Part shown: positions 44,619-53,940 of the stretch, in pieces | Layout: the number at the start of each line of letters is the position of its first letter | Position numbering within the stretch: the stretch's first letter is position 1 | From: Hydrogenophaga sp. Root209 | GTDB taxonomy: Bacteria > Pseudomonadota > Gammaproteobacteria > Burkholderiales > Burkholderiaceae_C | Assembly: GCF_001428625.1 (NCBI RefSeq) | Contig: NZ_LMIE01000006.1 | Coordinates: forward strand, 38,673 to 102,672 | Length of the DNA stretch: 64,000 nt | Direction: 5' to 3' | Program-made: the position numbers and the translations under genes | Notes under the pieces: generated by a model | What the model saw: the letters and a program-made list of their open reading frames with translations, nothing else | What the model was told of the DNA's origin: nothing | The model's database searches: none

Positions 44619-45323
44619 TCAGACGCCCAGATACTCATTGAGCATGTCGGATTTGCTCTCGAGTTCGTTCTTGTTGACCGTGGCCACGATCTGGCCGTGT
44701 TCGATCACGTAGTGGCGGTCGGCCAGCGGCGCGGCAAACCGGAAGTTCTGTTCGACCATCACGATGGTCAGGCCCTTGGCCTTGAGCGCGCGGATCACAC
44801 GACCCAGCGTCTGCACGATCACGGGTGCGAGGCCTTCGGTGATCTCGTCGAGCAACAAAATGCGCGCGCCTGAGCGCAGGATGCGCGCCATCGCCAGCAT
44901 CTGCTGTTCGCCGCCGGAGAGGCGCGTGCCCTGGCTGTTGCGGCGTTCCTTGAGGTTGGGGAACATGGCGTAGATGTCTTCCACGCTCATGCCGCCCTCA
45001 CCCACCTTGGGCGGCAGCATGAGGTTTTCCTCGCAGCTCAGCGACGAGAAGATGCCGCGCTCTTCGGGGCAATAGCCCAGGCCCAACCTGGCAATCTTGT
45101 TGGTCGGCATGTGGATGGTTTCCACCCCGTCGATCTGGATCGAGCCGGTGCGCTTGCCCACCAGGCCGAGGATGGACTTGACGGTGGTGGTGCGCCCGGC
45201 GCCGTTGCGCCCCAGCAGCGTGACCAGTTCACCTTCGCGGATCTCGAAGTTGATGCCGTGCAGCACATGCGATTCGCCGTACCAGGTGTTGAGGTCCGAT
45301 ACCTTGAGAAGTACCTTGCTCAT
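44619..45323 (-). CDS. livF: Liv-type ABC ATPase LivF with Arg in Walker A
   Basis: LivF is one of two ATPases of the Liv importer. The 234-residue product has signature LSGGEQQMLAMARIL and Walker B RILLLDEITEGLAP. The Walker A reads GRNGAGRTTT (residues 38-47): the invariant Lys is Arg44, encoded by CGC, so it is not a simple misread. The neighbouring livG has a normal Lys. It overlaps livG by four bases. Either one site is catalytically weak, or Arg is tolerated in this lineage. Confidence 0.92.
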   Translation of the reverse strand: MSKVLLKVSDLNTWYGESHVLHGINFEIREGELVTLLGRNGAGRTTTVKSILGLVGKRTGSIQIDGVETIHMPTNKIARLGLGYCPEERGIFSSLSCEENLMLPPKVGEGGMSVEDIYAMFPNLKERRNSQGTRLSGGEQQMLAMARILRSGARILLLDEITEGLAPVIVQTLGRVIRALKAKGLTIVMVEQNFRFAAPLADRHYVIEHGQIVATVNKNELESKSDMLNEYLGV

Positions 45324-46081
45324 TCGACTTCCTCGACGGTGCCGACATAGGCTTCGAGCACGCGCGGGTCTTTGGACACCGTCTCGTACGGGCCTTCGGC
45401 CAGCACCGAGCCGCGCGCGAGCACCGTGATGGTGTCGGAGAGGTTGGCAATCACGTTCATGTTGTGCTCCACCATGAGCACAGTGCGGTTGGCCGCCACC
45501 TTGCGGATGAGCTCCACCACACGGCCCACGTCTTCATGGCCCATGCCCTGCGTGGGCTCGTCCAGCAGCATCAGCTCGGGGTCGAGCGCCAGCGTGGTGG
45601 CGATTTCAAGCGCCCGCTTGCGCCCATAGGGCAGCTCCGCCGTCTGGGTCTGCGCGAAGCTGCCCAGATCGACCTGCTCCAGCAGCGCCATGGCTTCGTC
45701 GTTGAGTGCGTACAGGCTGGACTCGGGTTTCCAGAAATGAAAGCTGGTGCCCAGCTTGCGCTGCAGACCGATGCGCACGTTCTCCAGCACGGTGAGGTGG
45801 GGGAACACGGCCGAGATCTGGAACGATCGCACCATGCCGGTGCGCGCCACCTCGGCCGCCTTGTGGCTGGTGATGTCCTCACCCTTGTAGAAGATCTTGC
45901 CCGAGGTCACGGGCAGGAACTTGGTGAGCAGGTTGAACATGGTGGTCTTGCCGGCACCGTTGGGGCCGATCAGCGCGTGGATGGAGCCACGCCTGACCCT
46001 GAGGTTGACCTTGTCAACCGCGACAAATCCCTTGAAATCGCGGGTGAGGTCCTGCGTCTCGAGAATGTATTCGTTGCTCAT
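45320..46081 (-). CDS. livG: Liv-type ABC ATPase LivG
   Basis: LivG is the other ATPase of the importer. The 253-residue protein has Walker A GPNGAGKTT, the LivG-type insertion (FLPVTSGKIFYKGEDITSHK), and MVRSFQISAVFPHLTVLENV. Its signature region is degenerate (ELPYGRKRALEIATTLALDPELMLLDEP), as usual for LivG. It is first in the operon livG-F-K-H-M. Confidence 0.94.
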   Translation of the reverse strand: MSNEYILETQDLTRDFKGFVAVDKVNLRVRRGSIHALIGPNGAGKTTMFNLLTKFLPVTSGKIFYKGEDITSHKAAEVARTGMVRSFQISAVFPHLTVLENVRIGLQRKLGTSFHFWKPESSLYALNDEAMALLEQVDLGSFAQTQTAELPYGRKRALEIATTLALDPELMLLDEPTQGMGHEDVGRVVELIRKVAANRTVLMVEHNMNVIANLSDTITVLARGSVLAEGPYETVSKDPRVLEAYVGTVEEVE

Positions 46082-46285
46082 GAATGTCGATTCCCATCAA
46101 GAAACCCGCAGGCCTTTCGGCCGGCGGGGCTGCTGGAAATCCGTGCTCCTGTGTCTTGTGTTGTCGGCCTGCCGCGCGCCGACAACCGGCCTTTTGCAAT
46201 GGCACGATTGTTAGCGAACTTACGAACTTCTCAACCTAGGGAATTCACCCTGTTGCGCCGCCTTTACAAGCACGAACACAAGGCT

Positions 46286-47260
46286 TCAGTTGACGCGTCC
46301 GATCTGCTGAACGACCTTGAGCATGGTGTTGGCGTCTTCCTTGACGAAGCGATCGAACTCCGGTGCGTCCTGGTGCTGGAAGGACGTGCCGGCCGTGGTC
46401 ATGATCTGGATGGTGCGCTCGTCCCTGGTGGCTGCGCGAGCGGCCTCGCGCAACTTGGCCACCACGTCGGGCGGCGTGCCGGCCGGCACGAAGATGCCCG
46501 ACCACTGCGAATAGCTGATCGGAACGCCCAGCTCCTTGAAGCTCGGCACATCGGGCAGCAGGGCCAGGCGGCCCTCACCCCAGTGCGCCAGCGCGCGCAG
46601 CTTGCCCGCCTTGATCTGGCCCGCCACGCTGGCCGGGCCACTGGCCACGGCTTCGATCTGGCCGCTGAGCAAGCCCAGCAGCGCTGGACCGGCGCCGGTG
46701 TAGGGCACGTGCAGCATGAAACTGGACGTGGCCGCCTTGAGCTGCTCCATCGGCACGTGCATGGTGCCGTAGTTGCCCGATGAGCCGAACGTCACGCGAC
46801 TCGGGTTGGCCTTGACGTAGGCGATGAACTCGGCATAGGTCTTCCACGGGCTGTCGGCGCGCACCACCAGCACGGTCGGGTCGGCCGTGATGCGGGCGAT
46901 CGGCACCAGCTGGTCCAGCTCGTACATCGGCGCGCGCTTCAAGATCTTGTCGGCTTCGGGCAGCACCACCACCGACGACAGCGCCATCAACAGGGTGTAG
47001 CCGTCGGGCGCGGCCTTGGCCACCTGGGCCATGCCGATGCCGCCACCCGCGCCACCGCGGTTGACCACCACCACCGTCTGGTTGAGGTGCTTGCCCATGG
47101 CCTCGGCGACGGGGCGGCCCACGGTGTCGGCCACGCCACCGGGCGGGAACGGCACCACCATGGTGATCGGCTTGGTCGGGAAAGTGGTTTGCGCCACGGC
47201 CGCACAGGCGGCAGCGACCGTCACGGCGACCAGGCACAGGCTGCGAAGTTGTCGGTTCAT
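46286..47260 (-). CDS. Tripartite tricarboxylate transporter (Bug family) substrate-binding protein
   Basis: A 324-residue periplasmic binding protein of the Bug/TctC family, greatly expanded in Burkholderiales. The signal peptide is MNRQLRSLCLVAVTVAAACA..A|QTTFP. The mature start PTKPITMVVPFPPGGVADTVGR is the family hallmark. TctA/TctB membrane partners are absent nearby, which is common for these proteins. The ATG at 47260 was chosen for the signal peptide. It lies downstream of a fumarylacetoacetase-family gene, probably co-transcribed, which suggests uptake of a carboxylate fed into that enzyme. Confidence 0.92.
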   Translation of the reverse strand: MNRQLRSLCLVAVTVAAACAAVAQTTFPTKPITMVVPFPPGGVADTVGRPVAEAMGKHLNQTVVVVNRGGAGGGIGMAQVAKAAPDGYTLLMALSSVVVLPEADKILKRAPMYELDQLVPIARITADPTVLVVRADSPWKTYAEFIAYVKANPSRVTFGSSGNYGTMHVPMEQLKAATSSFMLHVPYTGAGPALLGLLSGQIEAVASGPASVAGQIKAGKLRALAHWGEGRLALLPDVPSFKELGVPISYSQWSGIFVPAGTPPDVVAKLREAARAATRDERTIQIMTTAGTSFQHQDAPEFDRFVKEDANTMLKVVQQIGRVN

Positions 47261-47289
47261 CAAGAGGTCTCCTGTTGGTTTGAAAGGTG

Positions 47290-48162
47290 TCAGACGAAGG
47301 CGTTCTGCAGCGTGCCGATGCCGTCGATGTCGATGCGAACCACGTCGCCCGCGCGCAGGAACACGGGCGGCTTCAGGCCCATGCCCACACCAGCGGGCGT
47401 GCCGGTGGCGATCACGTCGCCGGGATGGAGCGTGATCCCGCGCGAGATGGTTTCGATCAGCGTCGGGATGTCGAAGATCAGGTCTTCGGTGCGGCCGTCC
47501 TGGCGCAGCGCGCCGTTGACCCAGCAGCGCACGCGGGTGTGCTGGCCGTCCAGTTCGTCGGCCGTGACGATCCAGGGACCCATGGGGCAGAAGGTGTCGA
47601 ACGACTTGCCCATGTCCCACTGCTGGTGGCGCATCTGCACGTCGCGCGCGGTCACGTCGTTGACGATGGTGTAGCCGTACACATGGTTCATCGCGTCATC
47701 GCGCGTGATGTTCTTGCCACCCACGCCGATGATCACCGCCAGCTCGGCTTCGTAGTCGATCTGCTCCGACACGGCGGCACCCGGCATCCGCACCTCGTCG
47801 CCGGTGGCGATCACGCACTCGGGCACCTTGGTGAACACGATCGGCCAGGTGGCCGGGTTGGCGTTGTTGTCCTTGAACACGGAGGTCTGCAGCTCCTTGG
47901 CGTGCTCGTGGTAGTTGCGGCCCACGCACCAGAGGTTGCGCCGGGGCAGCGGCAAAGGCGCCTCCAGGCGCACCGAGGCCAGCGCGATGGCCGGGCCCGT
48001 CAGCGCCGGCAAAGCCGCACCCTGCGCCGAGGCTTCGATCAGGGGCAAGGCGCCCCGCGCTGCCTGGGCGGCACCCAGCGCAAAGGCCGTGACGCTCTGA
48101 CCGTCGGCGGAAACCTGACCAACACGGCGTTGGCCTTCATGAACAAACGTGGCAATGCGCAC
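47290..48162 (-). CDS. Fumarylacetoacetate hydrolase family protein
   Basis: A 290-residue FAH-family enzyme; members hydrolyse, decarboxylate or hydrate beta-keto or 2-hydroxydienoate acids in aromatic degradation. Motifs: WCVGRNYHEHAKEL, the metal ligands in IDYEAELAVIIG, NDVTARDVQ, KSFDTFCPMGPWIVT and GDVIATGTPAGVG. The GTG at 48162 is preferred because AAGGAG lies five bases before it; an ATG at 48198 has none. A divergent GntR regulator with TACCAA-type sites in between suggests it is induced by its substrate. Confidence 0.9.
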   Translation of the reverse strand: MRIATFVHEGQRRVGQVSADGQSVTAFALGAAQAARGALPLIEASAQGAALPALTGPAIALASVRLEAPLPLPRRNLWCVGRNYHEHAKELQTSVFKDNNANPATWPIVFTKVPECVIATGDEVRMPGAAVSEQIDYEAELAVIIGVGGKNITRDDAMNHVYGYTIVNDVTARDVQMRHQQWDMGKSFDTFCPMGPWIVTADELDGQHTRVRCWVNGALRQDGRTEDLIFDIPTLIETISRGITLHPGDVIATGTPAGVGMGLKPPVFLRAGDVVRIDIDGIGTLQNAFV

Positions 48163-48181
48163 AGACGCTCCTTGTGAATTA

Positions 48182-48212
48182 ATACCAATAAGTACCAATA
48201 GATACCAGAAAG
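48182..48212. promoter_or_regulatory. Three phased TACCAAT-type repeats upstream of the FAH gene
   Basis: TACCAATAAG, TACCAATAGA and TACCAGAAAG follow each other at a 10-bp period (48183-48212). This places them on one face of the helix. They are candidate operators for the divergent GntR regulator. Confidence 0.55.
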
Positions 48213-48291
48213 AACCGATGTTAGACCAGAAGCCACGATGACTTCATCGGGTTTTTACGTACGAGAAACGATCCAGTGAGAGACGCTGTTC

Positions 48292-48312
48292 ATTGGTCTG
48301 CTTTGGTATATT
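48292..48312. promoter_or_regulatory. TTGGT repeats overlapping gntR -10 region
   Basis: ATTGGTCTGC and TTTGGTATAT are in inverse orientation to the TACCAA sites. TATATT at 48307-48312 is a possible -10 only nine bases before the ATG, suggesting a very short or leaderless transcript and autoregulation. Confidence 0.45.
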
Positions 48313-48321
48313 TGCCGCACC

Positions 48322-48993
48322 ATGACCATCTCGACCTCCCTGCGCGAAACCATCCTGACCCAGTTGCAGGCCGGGCACTGGAAGGCCGGCGACCGCCTGC
48401 CCACCGAGCGCGAACTCGCCGAGGGCTACAGCGTGAGCCGCACCACGGTGCGCAAGGCGTTGGCCGATCTCAAGCTGCTAGGCCTGATCGAGCAGACCGT
48501 GGGCAGCGGCACCTTCGTGGCGCAGCAGGCCTCCTCCGGCCTGGACCGCCTGATCCAGCAGGACTCCGCGCAACACACCAGCCCGGCCGAACTGATGGAG
48601 GCGCGCCTGGCGCTGGAGCCGGCCATCATCGACCTGGTGGTGCGCAACGCCACCGCAGCCGATTTCGCGCGCATGCTGTCGTGCTGCACCAGCGCTGAAC
48701 GCGCGGCCAGCCTGGAAGAGTTCGAGCACTGGGACGGTGCATTGCACGAAGCCATTGCCGACGCGGCGCACAACACCTTCGTCTCCAGCGTGTTCAAGCT
48801 CATGAAACAGGTGCGCGCCCAGGGCGACTGGGGACAGTTGAAGAAGAAGAGCGTCACGCCCGAGCGCCGCCTGGCCTACCAGCAGGAGCACCGCCAGCTG
48901 GTGGACGCACTGCGCGACCGCGACGCCGCCCGGGCCAAGGCCGGCACACTCGACCACCTGCTGCACGTGCGACACAACCTGCTGGGGCACTGA
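48322..48993 (+). CDS. GntR/FadR-family transcriptional regulator
   Basis: A 223-residue regulator. The N-terminal winged helix-turn-helix shows LRETILTQLQAGHWKAGDRLPTERELA (family box: GDRLPTERELAE) and SRTTVRKALADLKLLGLIE. The C-terminal helical FCD domain includes LMEARLALEPAIIDLVVRN, the conserved DxxxH ligand positions in HWDGALHEAIADAAHN and the later EHRQLVDALRDRD. FCD regulators sense carboxylic acids. It is divergent from the FAH-Bug genes and probably represses them; this is inferred. Confidence 0.9.
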   Translation: MTISTSLRETILTQLQAGHWKAGDRLPTERELAEGYSVSRTTVRKALADLKLLGLIEQTVGSGTFVAQQASSGLDRLIQQDSAQHTSPAELMEARLALEPAIIDLVVRNATAADFARMLSCCTSAERAASLEEFEHWDGALHEAIADAAHNTFVSSVFKLMKQVRAQGDWGQLKKKSVTPERRLAYQQEHRQLVDALRDRDAARAKAGTLDHLLHVRHNLLGH

Positions 48994-49030
48994 GCGCCCG
49001 TCGCCAGCTGTGATGTAACGTGGCCCCACC

Positions 49031-49783
49031 ATGCCCGCCAACTACGCCCGCTACCTGATCGGCACCCAGCGCACCGCCGAGTCCAACCGGGAACTCGGCT
49101 TCGTGCTGGCCTTCGTGGCCGGCGCCATCAACGCTGGCGGGTTCCTGGCGGTGAAGCAATACACCTCGCACGTCACGGGCTTGGTGTCCTCGCTGGCGGA
49201 CAACCTGGCGCTGGGCCAGATGGGCCTGGTGGTGGACACCGCCGTGGGCGTGCTGTCCTTCCTGCTGGGCGCCATGTGCTGCGCCATCATGGTCAATTTC
49301 GCGCGGCGGCGGCAACTCTCCAGCGAATACGCCCTGCCCCTGCTGCTGGAGGCCGCGCTCATCCTGTGCTTCGGCCTGCTGGGCGCGCAGCTCTCCACCT
49401 TCGAAGGGCTGCTGATTCCATTCACTGTGGTGCTGCTGTGTTTCATCATGGGGTTGCAGAACGCCATTGCCACCAAACTCTCCAACGCGGTGATCCGCAC
49501 CACCCACATGACCGGCATCGTGACCGACCTGGGCATCGAGCTGGGCAAACTCATTTACTGGAACCACAACCCCGACCACCCCCTGAAGGTGCGCGCCGAC
49601 CGCAAACGCATGGCGGTGCTGGCCGGTCTGCTGCTGGCCTTCACCACCGGAGGCATCGCAGGCGCCTATGGATTCAAGCAGGCAGGCTATGGATTCACGG
49701 TGCCACTGGCGCTGATGCTGGCCGTGCTCGCGCTGGTGCCCACCGTGGACGACCTGCTGCGCTCCCGAAAAGCCGGCTCCTGA
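49031..49783 (+). CDS. DUF1275 (YoaK-family) membrane protein
   Basis: A 250-residue protein with about six membrane helices. Conserved features are FVLAFVAGAINAGGFLAVKQYTSHVTG, which is the DUF1275 signature, and GLQNAIATKLSNAVIRTTHMTG. The family has no settled function. The ATG at 49031 is preceded by a weak site; it lies 37 bases after gntR. Confidence 0.88.
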   Translation: MPANYARYLIGTQRTAESNRELGFVLAFVAGAINAGGFLAVKQYTSHVTGLVSSLADNLALGQMGLVVDTAVGVLSFLLGAMCCAIMVNFARRRQLSSEYALPLLLEAALILCFGLLGAQLSTFEGLLIPFTVVLLCFIMGLQNAIATKLSNAVIRTTHMTGIVTDLGIELGKLIYWNHNPDHPLKVRADRKRMAVLAGLLLAFTTGGIAGAYGFKQAGYGFTVPLALMLAVLALVPTVDDLLRSRKAGS

Positions 49784-49845
49784 AAAGGTTTTTCAACTTC
49801 GGTCCAATCGACAACCCTCCCGACCCCGACGTCCTGAAAGCTCCC

Positions 49846-50265
49846 ATGAAATACCTGCACACCATGGTCCGCGTGACCGACCTCGAAGCCTCGTTGAAGT
49901 TCTACCGGGATGCGCTCGGTCTGGAAGTGGTGCGCATCCGCGAAGTACCGCAAGGCCGCTTCACGCTGGCGTTCCTCGCCGCCCCCGGCGACCACAGCGC
50001 GCAGATCGAACTCACCCACAACTGGGACCCGGAAACCTACACCGGGGGTCGCAACTTCGGCCACCTGGCCTACCAGGTGGACGACATCTACGCCACCTGC
50101 GAGCGCCTGCAGGCACACGGCGTGGCCATCCTGCGCCCGCCCCGCGACGGCCACATGGCCTTCGTGCGCTCGCCCGACAACATCTCCATCGAGCTGCTGC
50201 AAAAAGGCGACGCCCTGCCACCCAGCCAGCCCTGGGCGGACATGGCCAACAGCGGCAGCTGGTGA
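49846..50265 (+). CDS. gloA: Lactoylglutathione lyase (glyoxalase I)
   Basis: Glyoxalase I isomerises the hemithioacetal of methylglyoxal and glutathione to lactoylglutathione. The 139-residue VOC-fold protein has the four metal ligands His5 (YLHTMVRV), Glu55 (QIELTHNW), His73 (FGHLAYQV) and Glu116 (SIELLQK). The short length matches the nickel-dependent bacterial type. The ATG at 49846 gives the standard N-terminus; the frame runs upstream through the previous gene. Confidence 0.93.
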   Translation: MKYLHTMVRVTDLEASLKFYRDALGLEVVRIREVPQGRFTLAFLAAPGDHSAQIELTHNWDPETYTGGRNFGHLAYQVDDIYATCERLQAHGVAILRPPRDGHMAFVRSPDNISIELLQKGDALPPSQPWADMANSGSW

Positions 50266-50358
50266 CGCGTCCGGGCAACCCTCGGGACAACCCCCATGAC
50301 CTGCCCGCGCGGCGAATCCATACTGGCCCGGTTCGGTTGTCGCATCCAAGGAGTTCCC

Positions 50359-50817
50359 ATGTCTTCACTGTTTCGCACCCAGACCCTGCTCGGCCTCGTG
50401 GCCGCCGCCGCGCTCACCACCCTGATGGGCTGCGCCACCGTTGACAAGATGACCGGCTCGGTGACCAGCGCCGTGCGCGGCGACGAAAAACTCACCGGCG
50501 CGCAAGAAGTGCCCCCCGTGACCACCACCGCCAGCGGCACCGCCAACATCAAGGTGACCGCCGACGGCTCGGTGAGCGGCAGCGTGACCACGGCTGGCGT
50601 GGTGAGCACCATGGCCCACATCCACATCGGCCCAGCCGGCCAGAACGGCCCGGTCATCGTGCCGCTGACCAAGACCGGCGACAACACCTACGTGGTGCCG
50701 GCCGGCGCCAGGCTCACGCCCGCGCAACTGGCGGCCTACAACATGGGTTCGCTGTACGTGAACGTGCACTCCAACACGCACAAGGGCGGCGAGATCCGCG
50801 CCCAGCTCAAGCCCTGA
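50359..50817 (+). CDS. CHRD-domain lipoprotein
   Basis: A 152-residue predicted lipoprotein (signal ending LTTLMGC|). A CHRD domain spans roughly residues 45-150 (GAQEVPPVTTTASGTANI, MAHIHIGPAGQNGP, LYVNVHSNTHKGGEIRAQL). Bacterial CHRD proteins are extracytoplasmic with unknown roles. The ATG at 50359 follows AAGGAGTTCCC. Its 3' end overlaps the convergent DUF6891 gene by 11 bases. Confidence 0.88.
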   Translation: MSSLFRTQTLLGLVAAAALTTLMGCATVDKMTGSVTSAVRGDEKLTGAQEVPPVTTTASGTANIKVTADGSVSGSVTTAGVVSTMAHIHIGPAGQNGPVIVPLTKTGDNTYVVPAGARLTPAQLAAYNMGSLYVNVHSNTHKGGEIRAQLKP

Positions 50818-51469
50818 ACCCGCGCTGATCGCTCAAACCAAAGGCCCGCCTGGCGTCACTTGACGCCAGGCCCGGCGTGCGCCGCTGCCAGCGCAGGCCC
50901 GGCAGCTCGATGCGGCGTTTGTGGGTCCCGTCCCACTTCACCTCCAGCCCTTCTTGCCGCAAGGCGTCGCAGATCATCTGCCCCACCGGCACGGCGTCCT
51001 TCGGGTTGTCGCTGTCCAGGTAGCCAAAGGCCAGCAACAGGCCGTCGCCCTGCAGGGCATGGTCCATGTCCTGGCGGTGATAGAAGCAATAGCCCATGTA
51101 CCGGTCTTGCGGCACGCCGTCTGCATTGATCGTGTCGCTCACGGATCCATAGCCATCGTCCAGGGTGTCGCCGACGTACTGCAGGGCACAGATGCGTTGT
51201 TGATTGAGTTGGTCAAAGACGCGGTCGAGCTTGTCGCAATCGGTGGTCTGCGGCCATTGCGCTTCCGCGGCGCGTTTCTCCGCGAGCGTGTTGGCGGCAA
51301 ATGCCTTGATCAGGTCGAGGTCGAACCCGCCGTCGGTGGCGGCCTCCTTGTCGATCAGGGCATGGATCTCGGCGACCGTGTGGAATCCGTACCAGAACAG
51401 GCCTCCGACATAGACCTCCATGTCTTCGTTGAGAACTTCCCGTGAAGGTGTGCGTTTGGATGAGGGCAT
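50807..51469 (-). CDS. DUF6891-type hypothetical protein
   Basis: A 220-residue cytoplasmic protein. The central part (RICALQYVGDTLDDGYGSVSD, GYCFYHRQDMDHAL, GDGLLLAFG) and the C-terminal VKWDGTHKRRIELPGLRWQRR fit the DUF6891 family, whose function is unknown. The ATG at 51469 gives a clean N-terminus (MPSSKRTPSREVLNEDMEV). The frame runs on to 51592, but with a poorly supported extension. Confidence 0.75.
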   Translation of the reverse strand: MPSSKRTPSREVLNEDMEVYVGGLFWYGFHTVAEIHALIDKEAATDGGFDLDLIKAFAANTLAEKRAAEAQWPQTTDCDKLDRVFDQLNQQRICALQYVGDTLDDGYGSVSDTINADGVPQDRYMGYCFYHRQDMDHALQGDGLLLAFGYLDSDNPKDAVPVGQMICDALRQEGLEVKWDGTHKRRIELPGLRWQRRTPGLASSDARRAFGLSDQRGFRA

Positions 51470-51666
51470 GGTGCTGGGCGTGCGTGGTGGAAAGAAGCCC
51501 GACGCGTGTGCGCGATGGCAGCGGCTGTCAGGAACCGCAGCCAATGCTAGCCAGACCATGCCCTGGCACCAGTGGTCGTTGCCACGCGCCAACGGCTACT
51601 GCCCACGCGGTATTGCGCCGGGCGTGATCTTGTTTAAGGTCACCACACGATGCCCTTCGGCCGGCA

Positions 51667-51692
51667 CAAAAAAACCGGCCGAAGCCGGTTGT
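51667..51692 (-). terminator. Rho-independent terminator downstream of the MCP gene
   Basis: AACCGGC/GCCGGTT stem with an A-run on the + strand, that is a T-run on the - strand. It lies just after the MCP stop codon. Confidence 0.8.
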
Positions 51693-51711
51693 TCCCAGGA
51701 TGGCTGACGCC

Positions 51712-53268
51712 TCATGCGGTCTGGAACCGATCGAGCAACTGCACCAGCCGGCGCGACTGCGACCTGAGCGATTCGGCGGCAGCGGCGCTTTCTTCCACCA
51801 GCGCGGCGTTCTGCTGCGTGACCTTGTCCATCTGGCTGATCGCCTCGCCGACCTGACCCACGCCCGAACTCTGTTCGCTGGTGGCGCTGCTGATCTCGCC
51901 CACCAGGTCGGACACGCGCCGGATCGCGCTCACCACGCCCTGCATGGTGGTGCCCGCCTGGTCGGCCAGGGCGGTGCCGCTGGCGACGCGCTCCACGCTG
52001 GTGTCGATCAGACCCTTGATCTGCTTGGCCGCTTCGGCACTGCGCTGCGCGAGGTTGCGCACCTCGGCCGCCACCACCGCAAAACCGCGACCCTGTTCGC
52101 CAGCGCGCGCGGCTTCCACCGCGGCATTGAGCGCCAGGATGTTGGTCTGGAAGGCGATGCCGTCGATCACGCCGATGATGTCGGCGATGCGCCGCGAGCT
52201 GTCGTTGATGCCCTTCATGGTTTCAACAACCTTGCCCACCACGCTGCCGCCTTCGATAGCAACCTTCGAGGCGTTCAGCGCCAGCTCGTTGGCCTTGCTG
52301 GCGTTGTCGGCGGTCTGGCGCACGGTGGAGCCGAGCTGTTCCATCGAAGCCGCGGTTTCCTGCAGCGAGGAAGCCTGCTGCTCGGTGCGGGTGGAGAGAT
52401 CGGCGTTGCCCTGCGCAATTTCGCCCGATGCCACTTCCACCTGCTCGGCAGTGCCGCGCACTTCCGAGACCAGCGTGCCCAGTTGGGCCGAGACCTGATC
52501 GAGTGCCTGCAGCACCTGGCCGGTTTCGTCACGCGAGGCGGTGTGGCTCTGCGTGCGCAGGTCGCCGTCGGCCACGGCAGCGGCCAGGGCGCGCGCCGCG
52601 CGCAGCGGCGCCACGATCATGCGCACGCACCACCAGCCCACCACGGCCGAGAGCAGCAGCGCCAGGGCCGCGCCCACGGCAATGCCCATGCCCTTGCCAG
52701 CGGCGGCGGACGCGGACGCGTCCACCCGCGCGTTGGCGGCATCTCGCTGGCTGGCCGCCAGCGCGGAAATCTGTTCATCGAGCTTGATGTAAGCCGTCTG
52801 CATGATGTCGATGAAGCTGCCCGCGGTGTTCAGACCGGTGCTCTTCATGTCGAGCGCGTCCAGCGCCGTCTGGCGAAACGCAGCATGCGTTTTCTCAAGC
52901 ACCACCAGTTGGGCGCGGGCCGCGTCGTCCCAGATCGGCAGCGCATGCTGCGCCTTGATCAGGGCTTCGATCTCACCCAGTTCGGCAGCGAGCGCCTTGT
53001 CCAGCGCATCGATGCGCGCGGCGGGGAACTCGGCACCGGTCCAGGCCAGCGACTGGTTGGTGCTGGCATAGGCCGCGCCAATGCGGCGCTGCAGCTCGGT
53101 GGTGGTGGCGAGCGTGGGCAGGGTCGAGGACTGCATGGCACGCAGCGAACTGGAGAGATCGCGCGTGGCCCACAGACCCAGACCGGCCACGATCACCAGG
53201 CACAACATGGTGAGCAACGGCGCCAGCGCGACCTTGACTCCGATGCGGGCGTTTTCAAACAGCTTCAT
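51712..53268 (-). CDS. Methyl-accepting chemotaxis protein
   Basis: A 518-residue chemoreceptor. There is an N-terminal membrane helix ([21 protein letters not shown]), a periplasmic four-helix-type sensor of about 150 residues and a second helix ([20 protein letters not shown]). A HAMP region follows ([23 protein letters not shown]), then a signalling domain with the conserved hairpin tip [33 protein letters not shown] (tip core [20 protein letters not shown]). There is no C-terminal CheR/CheB pentapeptide. The ATG at 53268 was chosen ([13 protein letters not shown]). It lies 111 bases after a Cache-domain gene, which may be transcribed with it. Confidence 0.94.
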   Translation of the reverse strand: MKLFENARIGVKVALAPLLTMLCLVIVAGLGLWATRDLSSSLRAMQSSTLPTLATTTELQRRIGAAYASTNQSLAWTGAEFPAARIDALDKALAAELGEIEALIKAQHALPIWDDAARAQLVVLEKTHAAFRQTALDALDMKSTGLNTAGSFIDIMQTAYIKLDEQISALAASQRDAANARVDASASAAAGKGMGIAVGAALALLLSAVVGWWCVRMIVAPLRAARALAAAVADGDLRTQSHTASRDETGQVLQALDQVSAQLGTLVSEVRGTAEQVEVASGEIAQGNADLSTRTEQQASSLQETAASMEQLGSTVRQTADNASKANELALNASKVAIEGGSVVGKVVETMKGINDSSRRIADIIGVIDGIAFQTNILALNAAVEAARAGEQGRGFAVVAAEVRNLAQRSAEAAKQIKGLIDTSVERVASGTALADQAGTTMQGVVSAIRRVSDLVGEISSATSEQSSGVGQVGEAISQMDKVTQQNAALVEESAAAAESLRSQSRRLVQLLDRFQTA

Positions 53269-53379
53269 CGTTCTTGTCTCGTGTTCGAAGGAGAGGTGCC
53301 GCCACACCTGCAAGACGGACGGCTCCGGAATTCGTTTGCCGGCAGCGGTGGCACGGTTGCGCCACCGCCGCGGCGTGCA

Positions 53380-53841
53380 TCAGCGGTAGACGCCGACGGC
53401 CATCACCAGGTTGGTGCCGGCGACGCGCTTCACGAAGGTCGCCTTGCCTTCCACCTTCTTGCTGACCGGGTGCGCCCAGTCGTAGTCGACCCAGCCCTCG
53501 CCCTTGTTGGCGACCGTCATGAATTCCTTGACGAATTCCTTGCCGTTCTGGTCCTTGAGGTTGAGCAGGTTCTTGCCCACCAGCTTGTCGTTGGCGCCGT
53601 GTGACTTGACGGCACCATCGGTGTCCATCAGGATGACGTACAGGTCTTTCTTGTTCCAGTTGGTCTTGTCCTTGGTGAAGTCATCGAAGGCCTTGTCGTT
53701 GCCGACTTTCTTCAGGTGGGCGATGGCGGCTTCGTTCATGGCCTTGGCTTCATCGCGCGTGCCGTGGTCCTGGGCGAATGCGCCGGAAACAAAGGCCAGC
53801 GACGCGAACAGCGCGAGCAGGGGGCGGTACAGGGATTTCAT
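53380..53841 (-). CDS. Secreted single-Cache-domain protein
   Basis: A 153-residue periplasmic protein. The signal peptide ends SGAFA|QDHGT. The rest forms one Cache-like sensor domain (AKAMNEAAIAHLKKVG, DLYVILMDTDGAVKSHGAND, VGKNLLNLKDQNGKEFVKEF, GWVDYDWAHP, KVEGKATFVKRV). It has no membrane anchor or signalling domain, so it may act as a soluble ligand-binding partner. A good sigma-28 promoter precedes it and an MCP follows, which suggests that the Cache protein hands a ligand to that receptor. That role is inferred. Confidence 0.85.
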   Translation of the reverse strand: MKSLYRPLLALFASLAFVSGAFAQDHGTRDEAKAMNEAAIAHLKKVGNDKAFDDFTKDKTNWNKKDLYVILMDTDGAVKSHGANDKLVGKNLLNLKDQNGKEFVKEFMTVANKGEGWVDYDWAHPVSKKVEGKATFVKRVAGTNLVMAVGVYR

Positions 53842-53940
53842 GGTGTATCTCCGTGGAAAAAAATGGTGATGAGCGAATCGGGAAAGACGCGCATTGGGGC
53901 GCGGTGACCGCGCGGACCGTGTGGGCCCGGCGTGCTTATG

